Program-made: the position numbers and the translations under genes | Part shown: positions 46,304-54,348 of the stretch, one piece after another | Numbering within the stretch: the first letter of the stretch is position 1 | Layout of the letters: each line of letters opens with the position of its first letter | Source: Comamonas sp. KCTC 72670 | Lineage (GTDB): Bacteria > Myxococcota > Myxococcia > Myxococcales > Myxococcaceae | NCBI GenBank assembly: GCA_014656495.1 | Contig: BNCN01000014.1 | Coordinates: 166,362-230,361, forward strand | Length of the DNA stretch: 64,000 nt | Direction: 5' to 3' | Notes under the pieces: generated by a model | What the model saw: the letters and a program-made list of their open reading frames with translations, nothing else | Told to the model about the DNA's origin: nothing | The model's database searches: none

Positions 46304-46870
46304 ATGGCGAAGATCGACAACATGATGGGCCCGAACGTTCGTCTCTCGACCAACGTCACGACGGCGCGGCAGACGCCGGACACCGGTTTCGGCGCGCGGC
46401 TTCACAACGGCCTCAACAGCGCGGCCAGCGCCGTGGGCACGGGCGTGGGCGCGATGGCGGGCATGGTCCCGGGCGGGCAGATCGTCTCGGCCGCCGTCTC
46501 CTCGATGCACACGTTCTCCTCGACGGGTGGCTCGGGCATGGGCGCGCCGTACGCGGGCGTGATGAACACCGCGGTGGGCGGCACCCTGGGCGGCGCGGTG
46601 GCTCCGGCCGGCGGCGGCATCGGTGGTGGCCTGGGCGGCGGCGCGGTCGCCGGCTCTGGCTCTCCGCTGGGCCTGGGCGCGCAGGGCAACGGCAGCACCA
46701 CGGATATCGTCAACGGCAATTTCTCGCTGAACAAGATGGCCGAGGAGAACTCCAAGCTCCTGAACCTGCAGGCCGCCATCCAGCAGGAATCGCAGACTTT
46801 CACCGCGATCTCGAACGTGATGAAGTCGCGCAACGATACGATCAAGAACTCCATCGGCAACGTTCGCTAA
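46304..46870 (+). CDS. Gly-rich protein with helical C-terminus, putative T3SS substrate
   Basis: 188 residues, ATG after GGAGG. The N-terminus is Ser/Thr/Asn-rich (NVRLSTNVTTARQT), as in T3SS secretion signals, with no Sec signal. Residues ~40-130 are hydrophobic and Gly-rich (GGTLGGAVAPAGGGIGGG). The last ~46 residues form one amphipathic helix ending NDTIKNSIGNVR, reminiscent of the polymerising C-terminal helix of needle and rod subunits. It is encoded just ahead of a TPR chaperone-like gene. It could be a translocator-like or filament protein; no homologue is recognised. Confidence 0.55.
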   Translation: MAKIDNMMGPNVRLSTNVTTARQTPDTGFGARLHNGLNSAASAVGTGVGAMAGMVPGGQIVSAAVSSMHTFSSTGGSGMGAPYAGVMNTAVGGTLGGAVAPAGGGIGGGLGGGAVAGSGSPLGLGAQGNGSTTDIVNGNFSLNKMAEENSKLLNLQAAIQQESQTFTAISNVMKSRNDTIKNSIGNVR

Positions 46871-46897
46871 CCGCGGGCGTCGCCCCAGGGAAAGCGA

Positions 46898-47329
46898 ATG
46901 GCGGAGACCTCGGAGATTTCGAACAGCCTGGTTCCACTCGGCAAGCAGCAGGCGCGTGTCCTGCTGGAGGCCGGTTACCTGTGGCTCGACATGGGCCACT
47001 TCGACAAGGCGAAGGAGATCTTCTCCGGGGCCGCCGCGCTGATGCCCCGCAGCGAAGTGCCGCAGCTGGCGCTGGGCGCGGTGGAGTTCTCGCAGGGCCG
47101 GCATGACAAGGCCCTGCAGGCCTACCGCGTCGCGCAGCGCCTGGCCCCGCAGTCCTCGCTCCCGCGGGCGCACGCGGGCGAGGCGCTGCTGTTCATGGGG
47201 AAGGTGCCGGAGGCCCTCAAGGAGCTGAAGGCCGCCATGGACCTGGAGCCGGACGGGGACGGTGCCCGCCTGGCGCAGTCGCTCATCCAGGCCAAGGAGG
47301 CGGGAGTCCTGCCTCCGGCGAAGACGTAG
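46898..47329 (+). CDS. TPR protein, possible T3SS chaperone
   Basis: 143 residues with about three tetratricopeptide repeats: LLEAGYLWLDMGHFDKAKEI, LALGAVEFSQGRHDKALQAY, AHAGEALLFMGKVPEALKEL. This is the scaffold of class-II T3SS chaperones (SycD/LcrH/IpgC), which hold translocators before secretion. It is 27 bp after the Gly-rich gene, its likely client. A general TPR adaptor cannot be excluded. Confidence 0.7.
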   Translation: MAETSEISNSLVPLGKQQARVLLEAGYLWLDMGHFDKAKEIFSGAAALMPRSEVPQLALGAVEFSQGRHDKALQAYRVAQRLAPQSSLPRAHAGEALLFMGKVPEALKELKAAMDLEPDGDGARLAQSLIQAKEAGVLPPAKT

Positions 47330-47345
47330 GACGGAGGTCACGGCG

Positions 47346-47741
47346 ATGGCTGTCGGCGGTGTCGGACGAGGCGGTGGGAAGGGCCGCGCGGGTGGCGCGA
47401 AGGGCCCTGCCGGCGCGGCGCCGGCGGGTGGCGCCAGCTTTGGTGGCAAGGTGGACCGGGCGGAGTCTCTTGTCGGGCCCTCGGGTCTGGTAGGCTCCAG
47501 CAACGTCCAGGGCCCCCAGGCCGCGGATCCAGTGGCCTCCCAGGCGGTGGCCATTGCCCGCAAGCTGAAGAACGGGGGCTTCAAGAGCAAGGAAGAGGCG
47601 ACGCAGGCCCTGGTCGCTGAAATCCTGAAGGAGAAGCTCCGCATGAAGTCTTCCTCCCTCACCCACAAGATCGCAGACGCGCTTCAGGATGATCCGCGGC
47701 TGAACCAGGTCCTCGAGCGGCTGTGGTCGAAGGCCGAGTGA
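47346..47741 (+). CDS. Small protein before the sigma factor; FlgM-like?
   Basis: 131 residues, ATG 8 nt after GGAGG. The first ~60 residues are Gly/Ala-rich and disordered. The C-terminal half is helical: VAIARKLKNGGFKSKEEATQ, then LTHKIADALQDDPRLNQVL. The helix-NG-helix pattern recalls FlgM (its lk.airnGelk....iadali segment), and the gene directly precedes a FliA-like sigma gene by 7 bp. FlgM identity is an inference; otherwise it is an unknown T3SS-associated protein. Confidence 0.5.
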   Translation: MAVGGVGRGGGKGRAGGAKGPAGAAPAGGASFGGKVDRAESLVGPSGLVGSSNVQGPQAADPVASQAVAIARKLKNGGFKSKEEATQALVAEILKEKLRMKSSSLTHKIADALQDDPRLNQVLERLWSKAE

Positions 47742-47748
47742 GCGGCGC

Positions 47749-48585
47749 TTGGCTCTGGGCGACGACAGGAAGGTCATCCTCGAGAAGTACGGCCCCTACG
47801 TCCGGTCGCTCGCGGCGACCGTGCGCAAGCAGTTCAATGCCCAGCTGGAGCTGGACGAGCTGCTGGCCTATGGCCAGATAGGGCTGCTCGAGGCCGCCGA
47901 GCGATTCGATCCGAAGGTGGGGGCCAACTTCCTCACGTTCGCGCACTACCGCATCAAGGGCGCCATCTTCGACGGCCTGCGGAAGATGGGCGTGCTGCGC
48001 GGCTCCGACGCCCGCAACGCCTATGTGGGAGAGCGGGCGGCGGCGTATCTGGGAAATCTTTCGGATCGTGAGTCCGGAGCAGGCAACCGCGGGAGCTCAT
48101 TCTCCGATGATGTCAGTGACATCTCGGACGCGGTGGCGGGGCTGGCGATGGTCTTCGCCACCAGCATGGAAGGCGCGGACTCCGCCGGTTACACCGACGA
48201 GTCGCTCCCCGTCGACGTCCGGATGGAGCAGGAGCAGTTGAAGACGCGGGTGCGGGCGGCGATTGAGAAGCTCCCGGAGAAGGAGCGGAAGCTCCTGCTG
48301 GGGTACTACTTCCAGGGCCGGACGCTGGAAGAGGCGGGAGCGGAGATAGGGCAGTCGAAGAGCTGGGCTTCGCGGCTTCACGCGCGGGCAATCGACCGGC
48401 TCAAGGAACTCTTGAACGAGGAGGAGGAGCTGCCTCCTTCTCCGATGGATACAGGGAGGGTCTCACATGGCGGGTCCGATGGCCGGAGTCTCCGCGGCGC
48501 AGGTCGCTCAGCAGAAGCTGCAGGATCAGGGCGCCCAGCAGACGAACAAGCAGGGCGCGTCGAAGTTCGACGGAGTTCTCGCTGA
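47749..48585 (+). CDS. FliA/WhiG-like alternative sigma factor
   Basis: 278 residues, TTG start at 47749; no ATG or GTG is available before region 2. Sigma region 2 is excellent: LELDELLAYGQIGLLEAAER, then FDPKVGANFLTFAHYRIKGA and IFDGLRKMG, the FliA/WhiG signature. Region 3 is replaced by a Ser/Asp/Gly-rich stretch. Region 4 has LPEKERKLLLGYYFQGRTL and a helix-turn-helix EEAGAEIGQSKSWASRLHAR. The last ~55 residues are low-complexity and overlap sctI by 119 bp. It probably directs transcription of T3SS or substrate genes. Confidence 0.85.
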   Translation: MALGDDRKVILEKYGPYVRSLAATVRKQFNAQLELDELLAYGQIGLLEAAERFDPKVGANFLTFAHYRIKGAIFDGLRKMGVLRGSDARNAYVGERAAAYLGNLSDRESGAGNRGSSFSDDVSDISDAVAGLAMVFATSMEGADSAGYTDESLPVDVRMEQEQLKTRVRAAIEKLPEKERKLLLGYYFQGRTLEEAGAEIGQSKSWASRLHARAIDRLKELLNEEEELPPSPMDTGRVSHGGSDGRSLRGAGRSAEAAGSGRPADEQAGRVEVRRSSR

Positions 48586-49024
48586 CAAGTCGCAGGGCGC
48601 GGGCCAGGTGGACGCGGCCCAGCAGGTCAACAAGACGCAGCAGGTCCAGTCCGCGCAGCGCGTGGACTCGGTGCGTCAGGTGGAGACCGTCAACAAGACG
48701 GAGAAGGCCGCCCTCAACAAGTTGAGCGGTGCCCAGGAGTCGGTGACGACCAAGGCGGCGGAGCCGGTGACGGCCAAGGCCGAGGCGTCCAAGTCCTCCA
48801 AGGCCGGCGACATGATGCAGCAGATCGTCGGCGACCTGGAGAAGGGCCAGGTCAACCTGGAGCACATCATCAAGCAAGCCTCCAGCGGCAAGGCGTTCTC
48901 CAACGCGGAGCTGCTGTCGCTCCAGGCCTCCATGTACCAGTACACGCAGCAGCTGGACCTGACGAGCAAGGTCGTGGAGAAGGCCACCACGGGCCTGAAG
49001 GACGTCGTCAAGACCCAGGTGTAG
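48467..49024 (+). CDS. sctI: T3SS inner-rod protein SctI
   Basis: 185 residues, ATG 7 nt after GGGAGGG, inside the 3' end of the sigma gene. The long N-terminal half is Gln/Lys/Ser/Thr-rich. The C-terminal ~75 residues match the YscI/PrgJ/HrpB inner-rod family: LLSLQASMYQYTQQLDLTSK, then VVEKATTGLKDVVKTQV. The rod subunit polymerises in the periplasm between the export gate and the needle. Its presence marks this as a non-flagellar system. It is followed by sctJ, as in other T3SS clusters. Confidence 0.85.
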   Translation: MAGPMAGVSAAQVAQQKLQDQGAQQTNKQGASKFDGVLADKSQGAGQVDAAQQVNKTQQVQSAQRVDSVRQVETVNKTEKAALNKLSGAQESVTTKAAEPVTAKAEASKSSKAGDMMQQIVGDLEKGQVNLEHIIKQASSGKAFSNAELLSLQASMYQYTQQLDLTSKVVEKATTGLKDVVKTQV

Positions 49025-49066
49025 CGTTCCCACCCCGGACCTCCGGCGGCGCGTCCCCAGGGCGGT

Positions 49067-49089
49067 CCCTCCCTCAGCAAGCGGGAGGG
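49067..49089 (+). terminator. Possible attenuator between sctI and sctJ
   Basis: Seven-base arms 49067-49073 and 49083-49089 form a hairpin with a 9-nt loop. A TTTTT run lies ~14 nt further on. It may reduce read-through into sctJ; weak evidence. Confidence 0.3.
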
Positions 49090-49136
49090 GGCGCCCTTCC
49101 GCGTTTTTCGGGGGCCTAGTAAGCTCCGACCCGCCC

Positions 49137-49952
49137 ATGATTCGCCGACCGCACGCGCTAGCCGCCCCGCTTCTTGCCCTCCTCTTCCTGACGGGCTGCC
49201 ACATCGAGCTCCAGCACGCGCTGAGTGAGGCGGACGCCAACGAAATCTACGTCCTGCTCAGCAAGAACGGCATCAACGCCAAGAAGGAGAAGGAGGAGGG
49301 CGGCAACGAGGTGCGGTTCATGATCACCGTGCCCAAGGCGGATGCCGCGCAGGCCGCGGAGCTGCTCAAGCTCAACTCGCTGCCGCGCCCGGTGGAGCGG
49401 GGCCTGGCCCACTTCGCCAAGGGCAGCATGGTGCCCACCGCGACGGAGGAGCGCGCCATGTTCCTCAAGGCCATGGGCGGCGAGGTCTCCAACGCGCTCA
49501 ATCAGATCGACGGCGTGCTGGAAGCGCGCGCCATCGTGATGGTGCCGGAGAACAACGACCTGACGCAGCCGGAGAACAAGCCGATGCCGTCCGCGTCGGT
49601 GTTCATCAAGTACCGCCCGGGAGAGGGTGGCAAGCCGCCCATCGACACGGCCGTGGTGCAGCAGTTCGCGGCCACCGCGGTGCCGGAGCTGAAGCCCAGC
49701 GCGGTGACGGTGCTGATGACGCAGGCGCTGCCGCCGTCGGCGGAGACGGACTCGGAGAGCCGCCTCCAGGACGTGCTGGGGCTGCGGATGACGGCGTCCA
49801 GCGCCAGCCAGTTCAAGGTCATGTTCGCGGGCGCCTTCGTGCTCGTGCTGGCGATGATGGGCCTGACGCTGTGGACCTTCATGCGCGGCGGCGCGTCCAG
49901 CGCGCCGGCGGCTCGCGGGGGAGGCCGCGCCCGCGGTCGTCCGGAGGCCTGA
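49137..49952 (+). CDS. sctJ: T3SS inner-ring lipoprotein SctJ
   Basis: 271 residues with lipobox LTGC (Cys21). It matches the YscJ/PrgK/FliF ring-building domain: LSEADANEIYVLLSKNGINA, VENGLAHF-like segment, GEVSNALNQIDGVLEARAIV, ASVFIKYRPG. A C-terminal membrane helix (FKVMFAGAFVLVLAMMGLTL) precedes an Arg/Gly-rich tail. It forms the inner-membrane ring. Lipidation and size are of the injectisome type, not FliF. Confidence 0.93.
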   Translation: MIRRPHALAAPLLALLFLTGCHIELQHALSEADANEIYVLLSKNGINAKKEKEEGGNEVRFMITVPKADAAQAAELLKLNSLPRPVERGLAHFAKGSMVPTATEERAMFLKAMGGEVSNALNQIDGVLEARAIVMVPENNDLTQPENKPMPSASVFIKYRPGEGGKPPIDTAVVQQFAATAVPELKPSAVTVLMTQALPPSAETDSESRLQDVLGLRMTASSASQFKVMFAGAFVLVLAMMGLTLWTFMRGGASSAPAARGGGRARGRPEA

Positions 49953-50024
49953 CGTCCCTGGCCCCTCACGGTGGGGCCTTTCTCCTTCTCCCAGCGGGCG
50001 TCCGTGGGGCCCGCGAGGTGACGT

Positions 50025-52253
50025 TTGGACTCGTTCTTCACCTCGCTCAACAAGCGCCAGAGCATGCTGCTCCTGACGGCCGTGACGTTCTGCGGCCAGG
50101 AGAGCCTCGGCGCGTTGGAGCACCTCCCGGAAGAGGAGGGGGCGCTCCTGCGTCATCGCGCGCAGGAGCTGCTGCAGATTCCGCGCGAGAAGCGCATCCC
50201 GGCGCTGGTGCAGGAGATCAAGCGGCTGGTCAAGGACCGCCGCGGGCAGCTCTGGAGCGCGGAGCCGGAGCGGCTGGCCACGCTGCTGCAACGCGAGCGC
50301 GGCGCGCTGGTGGAAGTGGTGCTGCGCGCGCTGCCGGGCTCGCTGGCGGAGGCGGTGCGTGCCCACCTCCCGCCGTCCCGCGTGAAGCTGACCCGGGAGG
50401 TGCGGCCGCAGGTCCTCGACATCGTCCGGTGGAAGCTGGAGGAGCTGCTCGCGCGCGAGGTCGCGGGTCAGCAGGCCGCGGGCTTCAAGTTCGCGGACGT
50501 GCTCCAGCTCCAGCAGCGTGAGCTGTTGACCATGTGTGACCGGCTGGGCGCGCGCGTGCTGGGCCCCGCGATGGCGGGCCTGCCCGACGCGGAGCGCGAG
50601 GCGATGCTGGAGCCGCTGCCGCCGGACCTGAAGCTGCTGGCCACCAAGGCCATCGCGGCCAACGCCCCCCGCAAGCTGCCCGAGGACGACGCGCGCGCGC
50701 AGTTGGAGCAGCATGAGGGGCTCACGCGGCCGGTGGGCGCCATGCGCAGCGCGGGCGCGCAGCGGCTGGCCCGTGCGTGCGTGGCGCAGTCTCCGGAGTT
50801 CGCCGCGCGCATGCTGGAGAAGTACCGCGGTGAGTTCGGCAGCCTCCTGGCGAAGTGGGTGCGCGAGGAGCGCGTTCGGCCCACGGCGCGCGGTGACGGT
50901 GGCCGGACGGACATCGTCATGGATTTGGAGCGGCTGGCCACGCGGGGGCTCATCGAGCGCCCGGTCCGGCTGGCGACGCCGCCCCCTCCGAGGCAGTCCG
51001 TGGTGCTGCCGCCTCCACCCGGGGCGCGCAAGGCCGCCGCTGCCGCCGCGGCGGCACCCCCGAAGGCCGTGGCGGGAACGCCCGCGAAGGCCGCGGCGCC
51101 GGACGCCAACCCTATGGCGGAGGTTCCCACGCGTCCTCCGGTCCGGGGCCAGGCGCCCGGCGCGGCCCGTCCGGGTGGGGCCGCGCCGGCCCGTCGCGAC
51201 TTCATGGCGGAGCGTGCGGCCCGGAACGCGGGCGTGTTGTCCTCGCGAGCCCCGTCCCCGGGTGCCACGCCCGCGAAGCGGCAGGAGGGCTCGGCCGTGC
51301 ACCGGGTTCCGCCCCGCCGTGAGCCCGCGGGCGCGGGGGCTCGGCGTGACGCGGATGGGCCCACGACGCGTCCGCCGCGCGCGGATCCCGAGGGCGTCCG
51401 CATTGGACCGCCGCCCTCCCGGTTGGGCCAGCGAGGTGCCCGTCCCAAGCCGCAGGACCCCGACACGTTGTCCGAACGGGAGCGCTCCCGCGTGGCCGAG
51501 GGCTCCCGGGTGCACGCGCGCGCGCCGGAAGAGCGCTCGCGGGTGACGCCGGGCGCGCCGGAAGAGCGCTCGCGGGCGACGCCGGGTGCCCCGGAAGAGC
51601 GCTCCCGCGTGGCCGAGGGCTCGCGGGTGCATGCGCGTGCGCCGGAAGAGCGCTCGCGGGTGACGCCGGGCGCTCAGGACGAGCGCTCGCGGGTGACGCC
51701 GGGGGCCCAGGATGAGCGCTCCCGCGTGGCCGAGGGCTCGCGGGTGCATGAGCGTTCCCGCGTGGCGGAAGGCTCGCGTGTCCATTCGTCGACACCGGAG
51801 GAGCGCTCGCGGGTGACGCCGGGCGCCCAGGACGAGCGTTCCCGCGTCGCGGGCGGCTCACGGGTCCAGCAGCGGCCCTCCGCCGACGACCGCTCCCGCG
51901 TCGCGGGGGGCTCGCGCGTGCAGCAGCGCCCCGTCGAGGAGCAGTCCCGCGTCCGCCCCAAGGCGGAGGCGCCCTCCTCGGACCGGGAGGACTCCGAGGT
52001 CTCCCGCGTGTTCCGCTCGCGCTCGTCTGGCACCCAGGGGGGCGGCCGGACCCGGGCCCCGGAGCCCGTCGAGCCGGAGCGTCCTCCCAGGGTCCTCACC
52101 GGGCGGGCCATCACCTCGCCCTCCCTGGCGCCCATGCCCAAGCCCCGGGGCGAGGGGACCGCCGTGCAGCGCCGTCCCCGTCCTCCGTCGGAGACCGACC
52201 GTCCGGCGGTTCCCGGTGCAGGGGGGCGTGGACCCCGGGGCGGAACGCGCTAG
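50025..52253 (+). CDS. FliG-like switch protein with long SRV-repeat tail
   Basis: 742 residues from TTG at 50025 with GAGGTGA just upstream. Residues 9-72 read like FliG-N (LEHLPEEEGALLRHRAQELL). Residues 79-145 read like FliG-M: EPERLATLLQRERGALVEVV then LRALPGSLAEAVRAHLP, with ERGA where FliG has EHPQ. Residues 154-235 read like FliG-C: FKFADVLQLQQRELLTMCDR, then LGARVLGPAMAGLPDAERE. The charged torque helix of motile FliG is not kept. The tail from ~330 is Pro/Ala-rich, with about 12 ERSRV-type repeats. It sits where fliG sits, between the FliF and FliH equivalents. Standard searches may call it hypothetical; homology is inferred by eye. Confidence 0.65.
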   Translation: MDSFFTSLNKRQSMLLLTAVTFCGQESLGALEHLPEEEGALLRHRAQELLQIPREKRIPALVQEIKRLVKDRRGQLWSAEPERLATLLQRERGALVEVVLRALPGSLAEAVRAHLPPSRVKLTREVRPQVLDIVRWKLEELLAREVAGQQAAGFKFADVLQLQQRELLTMCDRLGARVLGPAMAGLPDAEREAMLEPLPPDLKLLATKAIAANAPRKLPEDDARAQLEQHEGLTRPVGAMRSAGAQRLARACVAQSPEFAARMLEKYRGEFGSLLAKWVREERVRPTARGDGGRTDIVMDLERLATRGLIERPVRLATPPPPRQSVVLPPPPGARKAAAAAAAAPPKAVAGTPAKAAAPDANPMAEVPTRPPVRGQAPGAARPGGAAPARRDFMAERAARNAGVLSSRAPSPGATPAKRQEGSAVHRVPPRREPAGAGARRDADGPTTRPPRADPEGVRIGPPPSRLGQRGARPKPQDPDTLSERERSRVAEGSRVHARAPEERSRVTPGAPEERSRATPGAPEERSRVAEGSRVHARAPEERSRVTPGAQDERSRVTPGAQDERSRVAEGSRVHERSRVAEGSRVHSSTPEERSRVTPGAQDERSRVAGGSRVQQRPSADDRSRVAGGSRVQQRPVEEQSRVRPKAEAPSSDREDSEVSRVFRSRSSGTQGGGRTRAPEPVEPERPPRVLTGRAITSPSLAPMPKPRGEGTAVQRRPRPPSETDRPAVPGAGGRGPRGGTR
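51480..51965 (+). repeat. ERSRV tandem repeats in the FliG-like protein
   Basis: About twelve in-frame units alternate between an 11-residue type (ERSRVTPGAPE) and a 17-residue type (ERSRVAEGSRVHARAPE). Both are highly charged and probably disordered. Confidence 0.85.
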
Positions 52254-52277
52254 CATCCGGACCGCAAGGAGCGGCCC

Positions 52278-52958
52278 ATGGCGATCGGCAAGGTGATCAG
52301 AGGTGACGGGACGGCGGCGGCGGAGCCCGTGGCGCACACGCCCGAGCGTCCCGTGCTACGGCCTCCCCGTGCGGGGGTGATGAACGCCGAGGTCTTCGAG
52401 GCCCGGCAGGGCGCCTCGGCCATCCTGGAGGAGGCCCAGCGCGAGAAGGAGCGCATCCTGGCGGAGGCCCAGCGCGAGCGCGAGGAGCTGCTCGCCAAGA
52501 CGCGGGAGCAGGGCCGTCAGGAGGGCCTGGCGCAGGCCACCGAAATCATCCTCCGCGCGAAGATGCAGGCGGGCGAGGTGCTCGGCGGCCACGAGCAGGA
52601 CGTCATCGCGCTGTCGCTGAAGGTGGCGGAGAAGATCATCGGGCGGAGCCTGGAGAAGGACCCGGAGCTGCTGGTGGAGCTGTGCGCGGCGGCCATCGAG
52701 AACCTGCGCAGCGCCCGCTCCATGATTCTGCGGGTGCACCCGAAGACGGCCGCGGTGCTCCGCGCGAAGAAGCCCGTGCTGATGGAGCTCATCGGCCGCG
52801 CGGTGGACCTGGCCATCAAGGAGGACCCCGAGGTGGCCCCGGTGGGCTGCATCGTCCAGACGGAGTTCGGCACGGTGGACGCGCAGCTGCCCACGCAGCT
52901 GGAGATGCTCCAGAACGTCCTGCTGCCGGACACCGCGCGCAAGGAAGGCCCGGCCTAG
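52278..52958 (+). CDS. sctL: T3SS stator protein SctL (FliH family)
   Basis: 226 residues, ATG 7 nt after AAGGAG. A disordered head leads to a long Glu/Arg/Lys coiled coil (ILEEAQREKERILAEAQRER) and the FliH/SctL/V-ATPase-E-like C-terminal domain (DVIALSLKVAEKIIGRSLEK; GCIVQTEFGTVDAQLPTQLE). It binds the SctN ATPase and SctQ and regulates ATPase docking. Confidence 0.9.
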   Translation: MAIGKVIRGDGTAAAEPVAHTPERPVLRPPRAGVMNAEVFEARQGASAILEEAQREKERILAEAQREREELLAKTREQGRQEGLAQATEIILRAKMQAGEVLGGHEQDVIALSLKVAEKIIGRSLEKDPELLVELCAAAIENLRSARSMILRVHPKTAAVLRAKKPVLMELIGRAVDLAIKEDPEVAPVGCIVQTEFGTVDAQLPTQLEMLQNVLLPDTARKEGPA

Positions 52959-52983
52959 GCCGGTCGTTCCCAGGGACTCGCCC

Positions 52984-54297
52984 ATGGCCATCGACCTCTC
53001 GCGGTACTTCGACCTCATCAAGGAAGCCCAGGTCGTGCGCGTGCGCGGCCGCGTCACGGAGCTGACGGGCCTCATCATCAAGGCCAGCGTGCCCAACGTC
53101 CGCGTGGGCGAGCTGGTGCTCATCAAGAGCCGCAACCGCGGCGCGGTGAAGGCGGAGGTGGTGGGCTTCCAGGGGGATGAGGTGATGCTCATGCCCCTGG
53201 GCGAGCTGCACGGCATCGGCCCGGACAGCGAGGTCATCCCCACCGGCAAGCCGCTGAGCATCAAGTGCGGCGAGGCGCTCCTGGGCCGCGTGCTCAACGG
53301 CATCGGCGAGCCCATGGACGGCCAGCCCTTGCCCGACGAGGGCCTCATCGACTGGTCCGTGGACCGCGACTGCCCGGACCCCTTCACACGTCAGCGCATC
53401 GAGCGGCCGCTGCCCCTGGGCGTGCGCTGCATCGACGGCCTGCTCACGGTGGGCGAGGGCCAGCGCGTGGGCCTCTTCGCCGGCTCCGGCGTCGGCAAGT
53501 CCACGCTGATGGGGCAGATTGCCCGGAACACCCAAGCGGACCTCTGCGTGGTGGCGCTCATCGGCGAACGTGGCCGCGAGGTGCGCGAGTTCATCGAGGA
53601 CGCCATGGGCGAGGAGGGCATGAAGCGCTCCGTGCTGGTGTGCGCCACCTCCGACCAGCCCAGCCTCGTGCGTCTGCGCGCCGCCTACGTCGCCACCGCC
53701 ATCGCCGAGTATTTCCGCGAGCGCGGCGGCAACGTCCTCTTCATGCTCGACACGGTGACGCGTCTGGCGCGTGCCCAGCGTGAAATCGGCCTCGCCGTGG
53801 GTGAGCCTCCCGCCCGTCAGGGTTACCCGCCGAGCGTGTTCTCCATGCTGCCGCGCATCCTGGAGCGCACGGGCAACTCGGAGAAGGGCAAGTGCACCGC
53901 CATCTACACCTGCCTCGTGGCCGGTGGTGACATGGAAGAGCCCATCGCCGACGAGGTCCGCGGTATTCTCGACGGCCACTTCATCCTCAACCGCGCCCTG
54001 GGCGAGCGAAACCAGTGGCCGGCCATGGACGTGCTCGCCAGCCTCAGCCGTGTGATGAGCGGCATCGTCTCCAAGGACCACAAGAAGGCGGCGGGGCGGC
54101 TGCGCGAGCTGCTCTCCACATACGAGAAGCAGCGCGACCTCATCCTCCTGGGGGCCTACCAGTACGGGACGGATCCCCGCACGGATCAGGCCATCGACAA
54201 GTACGACGCCATCATCGACTTCCTCAAGCAGGACACCCACTCCAACTCCGCGTTCGAGGAGACGGTGGAGCAGCTCATCGCCCTGTTCGACGAGTAA
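52984..54297 (+). CDS. sctN: T3SS export ATPase SctN
   Basis: 437 residues. F1-like beta-barrel N-domain, Walker A AGSGVGKS at residues 166-173, catalytic Glu in LIGERGREVREF, Walker B with Asp256 in LFMLDTVTRLA, and the T3SS signature GEPPARQGYPPSVFSMLPR. The C-terminal domain ends FEETVEQLIALFDE. It forms a hexamer that unfolds and releases substrates and chaperones at the cytoplasmic entrance. It follows sctL by 25 bp. Confidence 0.96.
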   Translation: MAIDLSRYFDLIKEAQVVRVRGRVTELTGLIIKASVPNVRVGELVLIKSRNRGAVKAEVVGFQGDEVMLMPLGELHGIGPDSEVIPTGKPLSIKCGEALLGRVLNGIGEPMDGQPLPDEGLIDWSVDRDCPDPFTRQRIERPLPLGVRCIDGLLTVGEGQRVGLFAGSGVGKSTLMGQIARNTQADLCVVALIGERGREVREFIEDAMGEEGMKRSVLVCATSDQPSLVRLRAAYVATAIAEYFRERGGNVLFMLDTVTRLARAQREIGLAVGEPPARQGYPPSVFSMLPRILERTGNSEKGKCTAIYTCLVAGGDMEEPIADEVRGILDGHFILNRALGERNQWPAMDVLASLSRVMSGIVSKDHKKAAGRLRELLSTYEKQRDLILLGAYQYGTDPRTDQAIDKYDAIIDFLKQDTHSNSAFEETVEQLIALFDE

Positions 54298-54348
54298 CTC
54301 GCGGGCGAGGGGTGCGCTGCGGGGATTCCGGGTTAGGATGGGGCCAAC

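Noticed and set aside
46304..46870. Calling this gene the needle subunit SctF
   Set aside because: It is over twice the size of SctF and has a long Gly-rich middle; only the terminal helix is suggestive.
48467..48585. Frameshift or misplaced end of the sigma gene where it overlaps sctI
   Set aside because: sctI has a good ribosome binding site and a conserved rod C-terminus, and the sigma factor's conserved regions end before the overlap. Overlap is more likely than error, though a sequencing error is not excluded.
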